Below are positions 31,770 to 43,319 of a DNA stretch of 64,000 bases, piece by piece. The notes beneath the pieces are model-generated. The model saw nothing but the letters and a program-made list of their open reading frames with translations. It searched no databases and had not been told where the DNA came from. The position numbers were made by a program, and so were the translations under genes. The DNA is taken from positions 434,001-498,000 of the forward strand of contig JAAVTG010000559.1 of assembly GCA_011947345.1 (NCBI GenBank), written 5' to 3'. This DNA comes from Phytophthora quininea (taxonomy: Eukaryota; Oomycota; Peronosporomycetes; Peronosporales; Peronosporaceae). Positions within the stretch are counted from its first letter, which is position 1; the number at the start of each line of letters is the position of its first letter.

Positions 31770-32705
31770 ATGGAGGTGGTCGTGCTTGGCTGCGGCCCGT
31801 CGTCGTCGGTGCCGTCCGTGCGCTGTGTGCTGAGCCAGAGTTGCCAGGTCTGTCTCGAAGCCAATGCCAACCCTGCGTCCAAGAACCGTCGCCTGAATCC
31901 GAGCCTGCTGGTTCGCAATTACCACACCAACACCAATGTGCTGATTGACTGCGGCAAGACCTTCCGAGAAGCAGCTCTGCGCATCTTCCCAAAGATCGGA
32001 GTCTCCGCAGTGCACGAGGTGGTGCTGACTCACGACCATGCAGACGCCGTTCTGGGCATGGACGACTTGCGAGAAGTGCAGGCCCACGTGGAGACTGTCG
32101 ACCCTGTGACGAAGGAGACGTACAAGATCCCTCCAGAGTCCATGAAGATCCATTGTTGTGAAGATACTGGTCGCGACGTTCGTGTCAAGTTCCCGTACCT
32201 CATTGAAAAGGAGGAGGAGTTGCAAGCGGATGGCTCGAAGAAGCCGTTCCGATGGACTGCCAAGGTCCGCATTGAGCCGTTCGAGGCGTGGAAATCGTTC
32301 GAGGCTTGCGGTATCAAGTTCCTGCCGATCCCAGTGATCCACGGGGCCGGCTACACGTGCTACGGCTTTGAATTTGGCCACGAGTTTGGCGCTAGATTCG
32401 TCTACGTCTCAGACGTGAGCGAGTTCACCGAGGAGGCCAAGACGTATCTGAACGACAAGAGCAAGCCGCCAATCGACGTGTTGCTCATCGACGCGCTCTA
32501 CTTTGACAAGTTCCACAGCACGCACATGAACCTGAAGACGGTGCTGGAGGAGATTGAGTCGATCCGTCCGAAGCGCACGCTGCTCACAGGAATGAGCCAC
32601 GACTTTGACTACGAGAAGCACGAGGCGGTGGTGGCGCAGATGGGCGAGGAGAAGGGACTCCACGTCGAGATGACCTACGACGGCTTGGCTGTATCTTTTC
32701 CTTAG
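31770..32705 (+). CDS. Metallo-beta-lactamase-fold hydrolase (PhnP/RNase Z-like), copy 1
   Basis: This protein has 311 residues and begins MEVVVLGCGPSSSVPSVRC, the usual first strand of the fold. The metal motif HDHADAVLG (HxHxDH type) is in VLTHDHADAVLGMDDL. Later metal ligands are likely in PVIHGAGYTCYG, VYVSDVSEF and LLTGMSHDFD. The fold covers phosphodiesterases such as PhnP and related small-molecule hydrolases; the substrate is unknown. The frame also opens upstream (31647), but the ATG at 31770 matches the start of copy 2. Copy 2 follows 116 bp downstream on the same strand. Confidence 0.88.
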   Translation: MEVVVLGCGPSSSVPSVRCVLSQSCQVCLEANANPASKNRRLNPSLLVRNYHTNTNVLIDCGKTFREAALRIFPKIGVSAVHEVVLTHDHADAVLGMDDLREVQAHVETVDPVTKETYKIPPESMKIHCCEDTGRDVRVKFPYLIEKEEELQADGSKKPFRWTAKVRIEPFEAWKSFEACGIKFLPIPVIHGAGYTCYGFEFGHEFGARFVYVSDVSEFTEEAKTYLNDKSKPPIDVLLIDALYFDKFHSTHMNLKTVLEEIESIRPKRTLLTGMSHDFDYEKHEAVVAQMGEEKGLHVEMTYDGLAVSFP

Positions 32706-32821
32706 CGCTATAGAACGGATAACAAAGCTACAGCTAAAAGATACAGTTCGACTAGTACACCGAAGGGGTCACTTCACTTTTCGCCACCAAGCAGAAAAAT
32801 AAGATCGACTCGACGGTCGCC

Positions 32822-33774
32822 ATGGAGGTGGTGATTTTAGGCTGCGGCACCTCGTCGTCGAGTCCGTCCGTACGATGCATGACGAAGAGGAAGTGTGTCG
32901 TGTGTGTCGAGGCCCTCGCCAACCCCGAGTCCAAGAATCGGCGTCTGAACCCCAGTCTTTTGATCCGCAATCTTGGCTCCAACACCAATGTACTCGTCGA
33001 TTGCGGCAAGACCTTCAGAGAAGCTGCCCTCCGCATCTTCCCGAAGATCGGCGTGTCGTCGGTACACGAATTGGTTATCACTCATGACCACGCAGACGCG
33101 TGTTTGGGGATGGATGATCTACGAGAAGTCCAAGCGCTTCAAGAGGCCGTTGATCCAGAGACCAAAGAAGTCTTCAAAATTCCTCTAGAGTCACTCAAAG
33201 TTCATTGCTGTGACGACACGGCTCGCGACGTTCGGGCGAAATTTCCATATCTACTGGAGAAAGACGACGGAGCGCAGCTCAGTGCGAGTGGTGAGCCTTC
33301 AAAAAGGGTTTCCGGTGGGCTGCCAAGCTAAAGATCGAGCTGTTCAAGTCATGGCAAGAATTTGAGGTATGCAAGATGAAATTTGTGCCGATTCCTGTGA
33401 TCCACGGCAAAGGTTACACATCGTACGGGTTTGAGTTCGGTCAGGAGTTTGGAGTGCGATTCGTCTACATTTCGGACGTGAGCAAGTTCCCGAAGGAGAC
33501 GAAGGCGTACTTGAACGACAAGAGCAAGCCTCCAATCGATGTCTTGATGATCGACGCGCTGTACCTTGACAAGCACAACAGTGCGCACATGAATCTACGA
33601 CAGGTGGTGAAGGAGATTGAAACTATCCGTCCAAAGCGGACATGGCTCACGGGCATGAGTCACGAGCTTGACTATTTCTCGTACAGCTCTGTGGTGAAGG
33701 AGATTGGCAAAGAAAGAGACCTTGACATCGAAATGCCGTACGACGGACTACGCCTCACTTTCAGCAAAATCTAA
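32822..33774 (+). CDS. Metallo-beta-lactamase-fold hydrolase, copy 2, one frame break
   Basis: It is a tandem paralogue of the preceding gene: MEVVILGCGTSSSSPSVRC, the metal motif THDHADACLGMDDL, PVIHGKGYTSYG, VYISDVSKF and MSHELD. Its A-run at 33301-33305 lacks one base. The upstream frame ends in a stop soon after, while the downstream frame resumes with KIELFKSW, matching KVRIEPFEAW of copy 1. With the base restored it has 317 residues. The 3' end overlaps the end of the convergent COG8 gene. Confidence 0.87.
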
Positions 33775-35911
33775 GATACGACATCGGTCGCAGGAGCACT
33801 GTCGATGACAGGGGCACTGCAGCTTCCGACGTAGCAATACTTTCCTCTAACTCCGCCTTTGTTTCCTCTTCCTCTGGTGTTGGTGCAACCAGTAAGCCTG
33901 CCTCTCGCATGATTTCATCGAAGCCTTCCACCTCTTTATCCACCGCCTTGGCAGCAGTGAACGCAGCTGATGTGGTGACCGGAAAGAGGCGATGGAAGCA
34001 CTTGATAAGATAAGGTACCAGCTCAGCTCGAATGACCTAGAAACACGAAACAATTAGTGGTTCATCGTTGCATAGCGTACCATGGAACATCGTACCTCAT
34101 TCATGGCTCGGATAGACTCGGTCAGTGCTGCCACCCTAGCGTTCCGTGTGTTTTCGTTGCTTTCATCAGTTGGTATACGGAGATCAAGCCTGTTCTCCGC
34201 CACAAAGTCTGCAATGGTAAGCAACATTGTACCGATGGCACTGTGGAACTTCTTCCCTAGACGATTTTGCAACGAGAGAATTGTGCACAGCCGCAGCTCA
34301 TTCAGCGAAGATAGCAGCGAGTTGGTAAACTCGGCCAACACAGGGAACGACATGAGGCATCGTGGCGGCGAATAATCTTCTGCATCGGACGATGATGTTG
34401 TTGGACGCGAAGCGAACGGGAAATTGGAGCCATTGCCATTCGACGACGAGCGATACGACGCTATCACGATCGGTGTCTTTGAAGAGGCAGAAAACGAGGA
34501 CCCACTTGACGCTGACAGAGAATGAGCGCTCAGATTCTCCTGGAACTCACGGCAGGCAGCGCGCCAATACTCTGTCATCAAGTTGAGCACGTGGTCTTCA
34601 AAGTACACAACCAACACAGCGCGGAAGTCAACACCCACACGACCGAGGGAGCCTCCAAAGTATAGACTTTGCTCAAGAATGGTAGCGATCGAGCTGAAGT
34701 CATCGATCTTGGGGAGTTGCCTGGACAGTACAATAGAAAATGTAAACAGGATGAAGAAATCAACAGAGCCACAGCACACGCACTTCATGAGGATCTGGAT
34801 AAAGTTGGCGACCGTTGTTGTCGCCCAGCGGCACAGTGGAGGGTCAACTTTCCCATCCACATTCTGCAAAGACAAAAGAACTTGAGTGCACTACACTTTC
34901 CGTATTATGACCATCGACTGTACCTCACTGCCGAAGATCGCCGAGTACTGAGTGATCATGTCGAACCAGCTAGTTCGCTTGACGTCGATGACTTGAATGA
35001 TCTGCAGTGATATTCGAAAGCAAATAACGTTAGCAATCCGCTTTTGGTCACGTTGGGTCTATTCGTACGTATTGGTACGGGTCAGATGATGAAATTCCAC
35101 GACTTAAAGACGTCAGCCAGACATTCCGACAGGCCAGGAACTCTTCCTTTAGTTGCTTTTCATACTCCACCGAGCTGACTTCCACCTCTCCGTCCTTGTG
35201 CACCAGCGCATCAAGTCGTCGCAGATAGCCCACAATGCGAACGCAGAACGCCAGTTGCAGGTCCTCGCGTAGCTTCTGCAGCAACTTCTCGCGTAAAATA
35301 TTCGTCATTTGAGCCACTTCGCGCACCAAGCACTGGATCACAACATTTGGAGCAACATCCGCATTTTCATCGGCCTGGAAAGTATCGTTGGCGAACTGAA
35401 TCACATCCAGCGCCGAGTCAAACAGCTCGTTGTGAATACAAGCTTCTAATAGTTGTGGGATCTCAAGCAGCTCTGTTAACTACACAGCAATAATCATCAA
35501 AATAAAATAAAATAAATAAATACAATAGTCAATTACCTGCAAATAATGCTCAAAGACGAACTGGATGTCGCCATGCTTAGCCACCACATCCGCCACTTCC
35601 TTCTGAAAAGTAGCACAATATTGCTGCAGGTCCGGTATCTTTTCTTCAATCTTGGTCGTCTCTTCCTTGAGCTCCAATAGCTGAAATACAGAAAGTATGA
35701 TATATTCAACATCTATATTTTACGACAGATGAAGGGAATTACGTACGTCGTCCTTGACGATCGCGGCGCACTGGTTACTCTGGATGAAGACGTGGTAGTT
35801 CTTGAGCACGAGATTGCGCAGCTGCTCTGCCGTGTTGTCCGCCTGGATCTGCAGCCGCCACGGCTCCTTCTTGAGCTCCTCCAGCGAGCACAACTTGAGT
35901 GACGAAAGCAT
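33761..35911 (-). CDS. COG8: COG8, conserved oligomeric Golgi complex subunit 8
   Basis: This gene has seven short exons. Exon 1 (35747-35911) has SLEELKKEPWRLQIQADNTAEQLRNL, the Dor1/Cog8 pattern of helices near the N-terminus. The next exons run ELKEETTKIEEKIPDL, ELLEIPQLLEACIHNE, ACRNVWLTSLSRGI and VKRTSWFDMITQYSAIFG. The last but one has QLPKIDDFSSIATILEQ through to SIRAMNE. Introns begin with GTACG or GTGCG and end in AG. COG8 belongs to lobe B of the COG tether that acts in retrograde Golgi traffic. The last exon ends ambiguously: a stop at 33761 in the visible frame, or at 33771-33773 if a base is missing in a CCCC run. Either way it overlaps the convergent MBL copy 2. Confidence 0.85.
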
Positions 35912-37032
35912 CGGGTTGGAAATTGCTCTTTGGGATTATGGAATTTTTGGGTACCCACCCCAACAATATTTTTTGGGATCTGCACGCTTTATGGAGCAAA
36001 TTTTAATCAGATAGCTGGCACTCTGACATCACGAACTTGGATAATATGTGCTGTAGAGCCACCGGTTGCACAATAGCTGGCGTAAGAGCGCAAGGCCAGC
36101 TTAAAAACTGCAATCTCGACCACCGAGACGTCGGAGCACTGTACCCCATTTTAACCAGACAATAATTCCCCATCCTATTTTACTGAAAAATATTTTTGCA
36201 AACCCTGATTTTGATTGAAATTACGAAACGTAACCTGAAGATACACTGTAAAACATAACCTCTCAGTAACCTAGATGAAGTCAATGCAGCTTGCTGTCCA
36301 CCTTGTTTGAAGACAGGAACTCGAAGCTGCATTGCCTTGGCACCCTTATGGAAATATAAGATCAAGTAGTGATCGAGGTGGATCCATGACCAAATTGCTA
36401 GTGAGAAGCGTATTCTAATTCATAAATACTGGTAGAAATCATATCAAATTCGAGCAACGTCAGCCAGGACTGAATGAGGATCTTATCAACAGACTCTGAT
36501 TACACCAGCGATGACTTGTAACGATTTTCTTCGTGTTGAATACTTGCAGACCCCAAAATTGTCAACAACGAAAGCCGTTTTCGCTGTTTCGAGCGACACA
36601 CGTCACCCACCGACTCTGCCCAACGGTACTCTCTGCTCGAACGTCCATAACTCGCCTGCGCTAGCAGACACACTCACCCAAAAGTGCTAGCCGCATGAAC
36701 AAGTTTCTTTGAGCAAGCTCGTTGCCGCAAGAATTTGCTCGCGCTGCAGTTCCGAAAGCAGAAAAGCGCGAAAGTTCAACCTTGAAGACGTTTACGCATC
36801 GGTGCTGAACGATTCCCATAGTAAAAGCAACATGTCGAGTTTCAGAGCCCCAGCCGTTTTGCGTTGCGTTTCAACTTGTCGCTTCCTCGGATCGTGACCC
36901 GCGGGATGGATGCGTTTCGTACTCGCGTCGTCACGATTGCAGCTGCAGCGCCGAGATTGCAATCACCAAGCTCACAGTTGGATTTACGCCGCAACGCTAA
37001 GTCTCCGCCATCTTCGCCATCAAAGCTTCACC
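35912..37032. other. AT-richer intergenic region
   Basis: No gene supported. The stretch from about 35490 (within COG8 introns) to 36560 is clearly richer in A/T than the rest of the window. It contains no obvious terminal repeats or transposase frame. The right end leads into the SET gene. Confidence 0.5.
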
Positions 37033-37781
37033 ATGCTGACCCGCAGTGCTCCCGTCACCTCGCGCTTGTTGAGCTCCGGTCGTCGTTATTTTGCGGCAGC
37101 CACGGCGTCTACCAAACTCAACGGCCACGCAGCCGAGAAGCCCGGCACCCGTCGCTACGTGCCTTCAGGCTCCGACGGTCGCTTCTACGTTGAGCAATTG
37201 TAAGGGGACTTGATGCATCGACATTTAGCAGCTTTGGACTGACTTAGTCAACTCTGTAGGAACGAACACTGGCGCTCGGCGGTGGCGGCGCAGAGCTTCA
37301 AGAAGGACGACGTCATTGGCACCGCCCCTGGCACGTTGGTACGTACTTTTGCTTCAGCATCGTATCTTTGAAGGGGATGGTGGCGGTGACTAATGCGTAT
37401 CTTGTTCTGACTACCCAGTACCCCAAGCCGACGCGGTTCACGGTCCAGATCACGCCCGAGAAGCACATGGACTTCACCGGCGGGCTGGAGTTTGTCAACC
37501 ACAGCTGCAACCCCAACACTCGCCTCGAAATGGCCGAGACCGAGGCGCAAGTGTCGTTCGTTGCAACGAAACCCATCGCAACGGGCGAGCACTTGACTTT
37601 CGACTACACCACCAGCGAGTGGGACATGGACGAGAAGTTCGACTGCCGCTGCGGTGCTCCGAACTGCCGCGGCCACATCGGCGGCGCTAAGTACCTCAAC
37701 GACGAGGAAGTGACCGCACGATTGCCATACTTCACTCCGAGCGTGCTGCGTCAATTGCTGGACCGCAAACTTTCCAACTAA
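37033..37781 (+). CDS. Short SET-domain protein with mitochondrial-type N-terminus
   Basis: This gene has three exons (37033-37199, 37260-37338, 37419-37781) encoding 202 residues. The N-terminus MLTRSAPVTSRLLSSGRRYFAA is rich in Arg/Ser with no acidic residues, like a mitochondrial presequence. The core has the SET signature FVNHSCNPNTRLE, then LTFDYTTSEWDMDEKFDCRCGAPNCRGHIGG, a post-SET cysteine cluster (CRC, C). The usual N-terminal SET strand is short. SET proteins are lysine methyltransferases; a mitochondrial one is unusual. Donors are GTAAGG and GTACGT. Next to it is an unrelated LSMT-type SET gene on the other strand. Confidence 0.82.
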
Positions 37782-37932
37782 ATTCCGCGTGGAAGCAACC
37801 TGGTGTTTATGCGTAGATAATAAGGTTGAAGGCGTTCAATTGACGTCTGAGACCATTAAAATACTCCAAAAATGTGATGATGAAAGAGTTCTCCACGGTT
37901 GTTACGATCGCGTCGAGCTCGGCGGGTACTTA

Positions 37933-39300
37933 TCAGGGTTTGCGGAGAGCGCAGCTTTCCACTTGTCGAGTGTCGATGACTCCGGCAAAAACTTGTTTGT
38001 CCTCCAACCGAACGCGAACGGCAAACGCCAGTCGAGGGTTTGCCTCCGCATCAAGTTCCGCCAAAGTTGCCGCGTCCTCTTCCAGTCTGCAAGAAAAATA
38101 GCATCGTTCGTTTATTGAGAACACAACAAGAAAACTGGTGTACGCACGTTGTAGCGTAGTTCGCAAGTTTGCGACGACAAGTACTCTGCAAGTTCTCGTA
38201 CACAGCCAACTCGTTGCGCTCACTGAGAATCGACGATTCAAACGCCTGCTCCAGTGAAAAGGTTAATAATTGCTTGTCGTGCGCCAGGGAAAGCAAGTCG
38301 CATACCTTCTTGTACTGGCGAATTTCTTGTTCGTTCATCAGAATCACTCGCAGTGTGGCCAACAACCTCTCGTCGACGTTGTCCTCGAACAGAGTGCCGT
38401 GGAAATCGTACGTCTGGCTCTTCGTGAGATCGTTCGAGTCCAGCACGGTCTGCTTCAACTTAAAGTACGGATCGGTCGGCGGGATCTTCATCCAAAAGTC
38501 CACCGCCTGGATAGTATTCTCCTTCGACACAAAGCCGTACGAATACAGCAATTTGGCATTCGAGTATTGCCCATAGCTAATTTGCAGTGGAGCTCCTTGC
38601 GCAACGTCTTCAGCCACATGGTGGGTCATCATGGCCTTCTCCTCATTGTACGACACAAAGTCGTCCAGCGCATTGCGCAGCGTCACGTCGTGATTAAACA
38701 TATCTAGCGCCGGACACAGCACTCGCACATATTTCTCTCCTTTAGTAACTCCAAAAGCTCGGCTCCAAATGACGCTCATAGCCCACACGTAATCGTTCAT
38801 TGTAAGCTTGGGAAAGGTTGCAAAAATGTCTGGAAAGTCTTCTGCCACCGCTTCATGGATGTTTTCAAAGTCATGTTGCAGCTGCTTCTTCATCATCTGC
38901 GTAAGCAGCAGCACATTGGTGCCTTTAAGCTCTTCCAGCTCCTTCTCCGACCAAAACACCGGCAGGTCGAACTCTTTGGGCAGCGAGGCAATGAACGGCG
39001 CAAAGAACGAGTCCTCTGCCTTGCTGCGCTCGTGCATCAGATGCAGTGCCAGTACTTCGTCCGGAGGAATCTGCGGGTATTTCTGCAGCACTGGAGCGAG
39101 GTCCGACTGCTCTGCAGACTCGGTGGTCATTGCCAGCTTGAAGGGGATTTCGAGCGTCACTTGGCCCTTGGAAGGCGCTGTTTTGCGAACACGCCATGGC
39201 CTTCGAGTCTGCCGAGATATCTAATGTCCAGTAGACTATCAGCTGCACCGTTACGCTTGAGCCACTCGAGCAGCGTCGTGACAACCGTCGGAGAGCTCAT
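37933..39300 (-). CDS. SETD3/Rubisco-LSMT-type SET-domain methyltransferase, one frame break
   Basis: This gene has two exons (38148-39300 and 37933-38086; 61-bp intron, donor GTGCGT) encoding about 435 residues. It starts MSSPTVVTTLLEWLKRNGA and has the family order: GHGVFAKQ early, then WAMSVIWSRAF, CPALDMFNHD (SET motif), ISYGQYSNAKLLYSYGF (catalytic Tyr region) and the C-terminal helical substrate-binding domain. The frame breaks at the CCC run 39165-39167 (plus strand), where one base is missing. SETD3-like proteins methylate actin histidine or other cytosolic proteins; the substrate here is not predictable. Confidence 0.88.
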
Positions 39301-39430
39301 GTTCCCACGGATCTTGAATGGCTGGAATGGCAATTCAAAAGGGTAACCCTTGCTAAAATGGGTTTATTTCTGTTAAGTACGACGTAACCGTTGAGGTTAC
39401 ACTCGACAAGGACTCCGACTATTGGGCGCC

Positions 39431-41274
39431 ATGTCGTTAGCGTTCCTGTCCAAGAAGAGCTGGCACACAGCCAACCTCCGCGTACGTACCTGTCTCCCAT
39501 CTCCTTCTCTCTGTAGGGAATCTCTCAGTATGCTGACAGCCTTCTAATTCCTTCTTTATCCCTGTTTATTATCTATCTTATAGAATGTCGAGAAGGTCTG
39601 GATTGCCGAGCAGAAGCATGCGGCCGAGGAGAAAAAGGTGGCGGAGCTTCGGAAGAACATCGAAGAGGAGCGTCAGCTGCAGGAGCTAAGACAGATGCAG
39701 GCAGCTCACGGCAACAAGAAGGCGGCGGTGGAGCGTGTGGACTGGATGTACGAAGGTCCATCGGCTGGCAGGGAGAAGACGGCGGAGGAGTATTTACTAG
39801 GCAAAGAATACAGGGGGAGGACGAGAAGGCAGTCAAAGGGGACGTGGATCTAAGCTCCACCACCAAATATGGCTCACTAGCGCTGTCCAAGGCAGCGTTG
39901 CCAGCCAATGACGCCTTCCAGAGACTGAACGAGGACCCGATGATGATGATCAAGAAGAGGCAACAGGCAGCTCGAGAGCAAGTGCTGAAGAATCCTGTCA
40001 AGATGAACAGGATCAAAGCTGAAGTGGACAAATTGAAACAGGACAAGAAGGCGAGGAAGAAGGCCAAGAAAGAAGCCAAGAAGGAGCGCAAACATGCGAG
40101 ACGAGAGGAGAAGCGTCGATTGAAGAAGAGAAAGCACGACGACAGCGATGTGAGTGGCGACAGTGAAGAGGAAGAGAATCACAAACATCGACACAGAGAC
40201 TATCCGTCTAAGCACCACCGAGGGCACGACCATGAGCGAAAACGAGGAAGATCGCCATCGCAGTCGGAGAGTCGATCGAGATCGCCCCATCCTGCACACC
40301 ATGACGACCATCGTGGCCGTGATCGCGACCGTAGCTACCCGCGTCGCCATGAGCGAGACTCGAGACAACGGGAGCGTAGCCCCATCCACCGCCACGAGGA
40401 GGATAGTCGCCACCACGCTCATGACCATCGGCGCAGCGTTGAAAAGGATGCGTTTGGTCGCGACCGACCCACGTCCCGATCGACGCGCCGTGAAAGCGAT
40501 CGACGTAGCAGAACCCCACCACGACGTGATCACGGACGAGATAACAACTGTCGGGACGACTATCGACGAAGCAGCCGTCGTTCCCGTAGCTCAGGCCGTA
40601 GGGGTCACGAACACCGTGACCGCAGTTCCCCAAGAGGTGGATCTTCACGACATGATCGGAGCAGCCGTCGCCGCAGTTCTTCTCGTGATCGTGCTAGAAG
40701 CTTTGCAGATGAAGAAGATGAACGCCGTCGCCATGAGACTGACCCAAGGCGTAAACCTATTGACAGTGACGGCAAGTATGGTCTTATAAGCAAGGAGGGG
40801 GCTGTTGAATCAAAAGACATCGATAAGACGTCATTGGGACCCAATGCCAAGCACCTGGCAAAGGCACGAGAAGCCAAACGCCGGGACGAAGAGGAGCGGC
40901 TACGCAAATTGGGCAGATCGTCTCGTGGTAAACCTCGGGAATTAACGGACGAAGAGAAAAAGCGGATGTCTGAGCAAATGGTGGAGGACGCCAAGCAGCG
41001 AGACGAGTATATTGCCAACCGTGCTGCTCAAAAGAAGGAGGAGCTGCACAAACGGGAGAAAGAAGCAACCAGCAGCAACCCAGAGTTCCTCAGGTAATGA
41101 CTGGATGCGGTGTTTATTCTGCTTACTTATGGCTAATTTTTTTATTGTTGTGGTCACAGGAAATTGCACTCGGAGGCGTACCTGAATGGCGAAAGCAACA
41201 TGGGAGATCGACTTCGTCGAAACAAGCACTACATTCAGAGAAATGCCGACTCCTCCAACTTCCTTTCCAAGTAG
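39431..41274 (+). CDS. CWC25: CWC25-like pre-mRNA splicing factor, one frame break
   Basis: This gene has three exons (39431-39481, 39584-41093, 41160-41274) encoding about 558 residues. Exon 1 starts MSLAFLSKKSWHTANLR; exon 2 continues NVEKVWIAEQKHAAEEKK, the N-terminal signature of Cwc25. A GGGGG run at 39813-39817 lacks one base, which moves the frame from LGKEY into EDEKAVKGD. The middle is an Arg/Ser/His-rich RS-type region. The end is DRLRRNKHYIQRNADSSNFLSK, like other Cwc25 C-termini. Cwc25 helps the first transesterification in the spliceosome. Confidence 0.88.
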
Positions 41275-41526
41275 CTTGTGGCGTGTTGGGAACAGGTTTC
41301 ATAATTCGTAGCATGCTTCGAAATACAATGGGAGGCTTTATTTCTCTTGTTGCTACTATAGTAAATGGGAAAACATGCAACAATGGACAAGCAGGAGGAC
41401 GAAAGGCGACATGGCAGAGCCTGGTGCTGGAAACGGCCCTGGCCAAAGCTGGCGGGGAGGAGTGCATGTCCCGGAGGTCTGTCGGTCTACTGTAAGGTGT
41501 CAGTGAAAGAGTGATCAGACGATGAA

Positions 41527-42425
41527 TCACTCGATGTCGCTCATATCGCTGACGTCGCTGTCGTCGTCTTCCTCTCCCATGGTAATGGGCTGTGAAGCGA
41601 AGTTGTGCACATACTCTGCAGAAAACTATTTCAGCAGCCTCCTTAACAAGAAGCATGCTCTTTTCAAAGCGTACCTTTCACTTTTTATTGTACGACTCGG
41701 CGTCCTTCATCAGCAACGACGCAGCTTCGCCGTTCAGTGGGTCGCTTGGGTTCGGGTAGCGCAGTAGCTGCGGGATGAACATGTCGAAAATGTTCACCAG
41801 TTCTATAATGCACGACAGTAACAGCTTCAGTCTCCACAACCAACAACAAACTGCTGTCTCCATCTCCTCACCGAACATTGGACTCCACGTCTGGTTGATC
41901 ACATCCAGGCACACCGACCCAGACCTAAAACAACTCACCACATAGTCAGCATTGCTGCACACAATCACAGAGCTCCTTCCAGCGCACGTTTCGTCCACAT
42001 TTGGGTGGTAGATGCGGTTCACAAAGCCGATAGACGGCGACTTGAAAGGGTAGTCCTTTGGTAGAGTCACGTGGATCTTCCAGGAGCCTCCTTCGTACGG
42101 AGCTGCCAAGTGCAACAATCCACAACTCACAGTCAGAGAAGGAGCGTCTTCTCAATGGACAAAGACTCGCTTGGCAGCAAGACGCACTGTCTTTGGGGCC
42201 GTGGAACTTGACGTCCAGGTCGCTGGTCTTGGTCTCATCCGTCAGATGCACCTCGTAGTCGCTCATCATGCTACGGGACCAACATGCCAAAGGTGGTGAC
42301 GTTTGTTAGCATGTTGAAGCGGATAGTGTCACACAGTTGGTGTGCTGAGACCACCCAGCGACAGAGGACGAGACCACGCACAGCTTCATGACGTCCGTCT
42401 CGCGGCGCTTGTTGGCTTTGCTCAT
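41527..42425 (-). CDS. UBE2H: UBE2H-type ubiquitin-conjugating enzyme (E2), one frame break
   Basis: This gene has six exons (starting at 42425; the last is 41527-41615) encoding 170 residues. [15 protein letters not shown] at the start resembles human UBE2H. Core segments are [33 protein letters not shown], the catalytic [13 protein letters not shown] and [20 protein letters not shown]. The tail is acidic ([15 protein letters not shown]), typical of UBE2H. One base is missing in the T5 run (41682-41686, plus strand), at the end of the fifth exon. The enzyme loads ubiquitin on the Cys of SVCLD; UBE2H works with the CTLH/GID ligase in other eukaryotes. Confidence 0.92.
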
Positions 42426-42750
42426 GGCTGGAGGCTGCAGGAGAAGCTCAGGCGACTGCTCCTCTTCTCGGGCGGAGGAACTTTGACGAAGAGAGAAAAC
42501 GCAAGCGGCTGAACCCCCACACTTTCCGTAGCACCTACCTGGTTTCACTTGATGTTTGTAAGGTATCAGGCCCCCCTTGACAATTCGAGCCGACGTTATT
42601 GGATTGTGGCTTTTCGTAAAAAAATCCCAACAGCTACTACTTTTTGCGGGCGATCATGAACTGACGTGCGAACTTTGCTTTAGAAAGATACCGACAGCCC
42701 AAAGTGTTGAAGCGTGTCGACACTCTACTATCCACTATCGTCGCGAGGCG

Positions 42751-43319
42751 CTATGCCATCTTGGCTTCCACGCGAGCCTTCTTGGCTGCGCTCGTGGAGC
42801 CCTTGGGTCCGCCTACGGGACGTTTGCCCTTCTCGCTCGATTTGCGACTGACAGCGCCCTTGGGCCTCCCGCGAGGCCGTTTGCCTGTGACCCCGTCGCT
42901 ACTAACCCTGACGCTGCACTGCCGTGAATCTTGACGCGCCGCCGCGGCGTCGGGGCACGCACGTGGCGCAGCTGCAGACAGGAGAACGGGCACCGCTCCA
43001 AGCGGAACCCCGAGCCGTCGAAGATCAGCAGGCAGTCGGTCTCCTTGTGCTCCACCAGCTTGCCCTTGAACGAGACGCCGCCCGCCGCGCCCGAGGACGA
43101 GCCCATCTGCACCTGCACGCCGTTGGACGAGTCCACGCTCACGAGGCCGATCGCGGACGTGTCTGCCGACGCCGGCTGGAACTCGTAGCCGAAGGTGGCC
43201 GCCACGCTGTCGGGCCGCGCCTCGTCCTCTGCGGGCTCGGTCAGCGACTCGCCCAGCACCACCGAGTACTCGCAGTCGTCCAGCGGCGCCGCCGCCAGAT
43301 CCTCGTCGACCGGTGGCAT
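42751..43319 (-). CDS. EAF: EAF-type transcription elongation factor with C-terminal AT-hook, one frame break
   Basis: The N-terminal half matches the EAF domain: FGYEFQPASADTSAIGLVSV, then VSFKGKLVEHKETDCLLIFDG and the final strand GFRLERCPFSCLQLRHVR. EAF proteins bind ELL and support Pol II elongation. After a slip of one base at the CCC run 42906-42908 (plus strand), the other frame continues as KRPRGRPKG (an AT-hook core) and a Lys-rich end at 42751. With one base restored it has 189 residues. A DNA-binding AT-hook on an EAF is not typical of animal EAF1/2, so the fusion deserves a check; the Arg-Gly-Arg-Pro core itself is clear. Confidence 0.8.

Noticed and set aside
39160..39300. UGA in the SETD3-like frame as a selenocysteine codon
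   Set aside because: The protein continues in the adjacent frame, not through the UGA, so a one-base shift explains it. The same is true for the UGA in BiP and in UBE2H.
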